Source: an uncultured Clostridia bacterium
GTDB lineage: Bacteria > Bacillota > Clostridia > TANB77 > CAG-508
Direction of reading: 5' to 3'
NCBI GenBank assembly: GCA_947632525.1
Contig: CANRPQ010000008.1
Span: forward strand, 1 to 23,312
DNA length: 23,312 nucleotides
Part shown: piece after piece, positions 22,894 to 23,312 of the stretch
Numbering within the stretch: position 1 is the stretch's first letter
Layout of the letters: the number at the start of each line of letters is the position of its first letter
Made by a program: the position numbers and the translations under genes
The notes under the pieces: model-generated
Database searches by the model: none
Told to the model about the DNA's origin: nothing
Seen by the model: the letters and a program-made list of their open reading frames with translations, nothing else

Positions 22894-23312
22894 GTGCAGG
22901 AAGTTTATAATCAACTTTTTTGTTTATTGATATTTATAATTACTGGAATAGCTATTGGAATTTTATTTGATGTTTTTAGAATTTTGAGAAAGAGTTTTAA
23001 AACAGCAGATTGGATTACTTCGCTACAAGATGTTCTCTTTTGGATTTTAGCAGGATGCATTATGCTATTTTCTATTTTTGTATTTAATAATGGAGAATTT
23101 AGAAGTTATGTTTTTATAGGAATGATAATAGGAATTATTTTTTATATGTTAACAATAAGCAAAATTTTTATAAAAGCTTCAACAACAATAATCAATTTTT
23201 TGAAGAAAACTTTATCATATCCAATTAATCTAATTAAAAATATATTTACTAAATTTATATTAAATCCTATATGCAGTTTATTAAATAAAATTAAAAAAAT
23301 ACATTTTTCTAC
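22894..23312 (+). CDS. yabQ: YabQ, spore cortex-related membrane protein (3' end outside the window)
   Basis: An open frame from GTG 22894 to the window edge (139 complete codons). AGGAGG at about 22881-22886 lies seven bases before the GTG. The start VQEVYNQLFCLLIFIITG, the motif GILFDVFRILRK, and the following membrane spans (QDVLFWILAGCIMLFSIFVF, then GEFRSYVFIGMIIGIIFYM) match YabQ, a membrane protein required for spore cortex formation. Its place right after yabP supports this. Four hydrophobic segments are visible; the C-terminal part seen so far is basic and amphipathic. Confidence 0.88.
   Translation, partial: MQEVYNQLFCLLIFIITGIAIGILFDVFRILRKSFKTADWITSLQDVLFWILAGCIMLFSIFVFNNGEFRSYVFIGMIIGIIFYMLTISKIFIKASTTIINFLKKTLSYPINLIKNIFTKFILNPICSLLNKIKKIHFS

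Noticed and set aside
1..23312. tRNA, rRNA, riboswitch or CRISPR features
   Set aside because: I looked for T-loop motifs, rRNA cores and common riboswitch landmarks in the spacers and saw none. No tRNA-Arg or tRNA-Gly lies in this window, so the decoding hypothesis cannot be tested here.

Overview
The window comes from an AT-rich, low-GC, Gram-positive spore-former of the Clostridia type. Evidence: strong AGGAGG-type ribosome sites, yabP-yabQ sporulation genes at the right end, a YtvI-like membrane protein, UvrB/UvrA/SecA/RF2 sequences of Firmicute type, TAA/TAG/TGA all used as stops, and no obvious phage or conjugation module. The exact taxon cannot be read from the sequence.

Layout. 1-2.2 kb: an alkyltransferase-like protein, a transglutaminase-fold protein, then a decayed stretch with hairpins and the 3' remnant of a RhuM-family gene. 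2.2-7.4 kb: a MazG-like pyrophosphohydrolase, uvrB and uvrA in a row (nucleotide excision repair). 7.5-9.1 kb: a divergent Asn-rich microprotein and an HTH + TPR-repeat protein. 9.1-12 kb: a cytidylate-kinase-like protein, murD and a Tyr/Pro-rich unknown. 12.1-14.4 kb: a Cys-rich CBS protein, an AI-2E/YtvI-family permease and a convergent membrane-anchored protein. 14.6-17.3 kb: secA. 17.4-21.1 kb: small accessory genes (GNAT, CBU_0592-like membrane protein, HD hydrolase, NUDIX, multipass membrane protein) with dispersed duplications. 21.2 kb to end: prfB with its classical +1 frameshift, yabP, and yabQ running off the edge.

The main observation is a codon-specific pattern. Apart from prfB, four genes appear to be broken by single extra bases at six places: uvrB (2), uvrA (1), the TPR gene (2) and secA (1). 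At every one of the six, the codon in the active reading frame is CGG. Skipping its C (a +1 shift) restores the protein, reading the next triplet as GGN glycine. Three of these restored glycines are in invariant motifs (the P-loops of UvrB and UvrA, and the CGSGKK tail of SecA). CGG occurs about 40 more times inside genes, always out of frame (for example NNC GGN or NCG GNN). In roughly 6,800 codons I found no CGG used as a normal arginine codon, whereas CGT, CGC, CGA, AGA and AGG are used. CGG therefore looks like an unassigned or hungry codon that directs +1 frameshifting, or equivalently a four-base CGGN glycine signal. A sequencing or assembly artefact is the main alternative, but it would not be expected to respect reading frame. 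The CDS coordinates below span the shifts.
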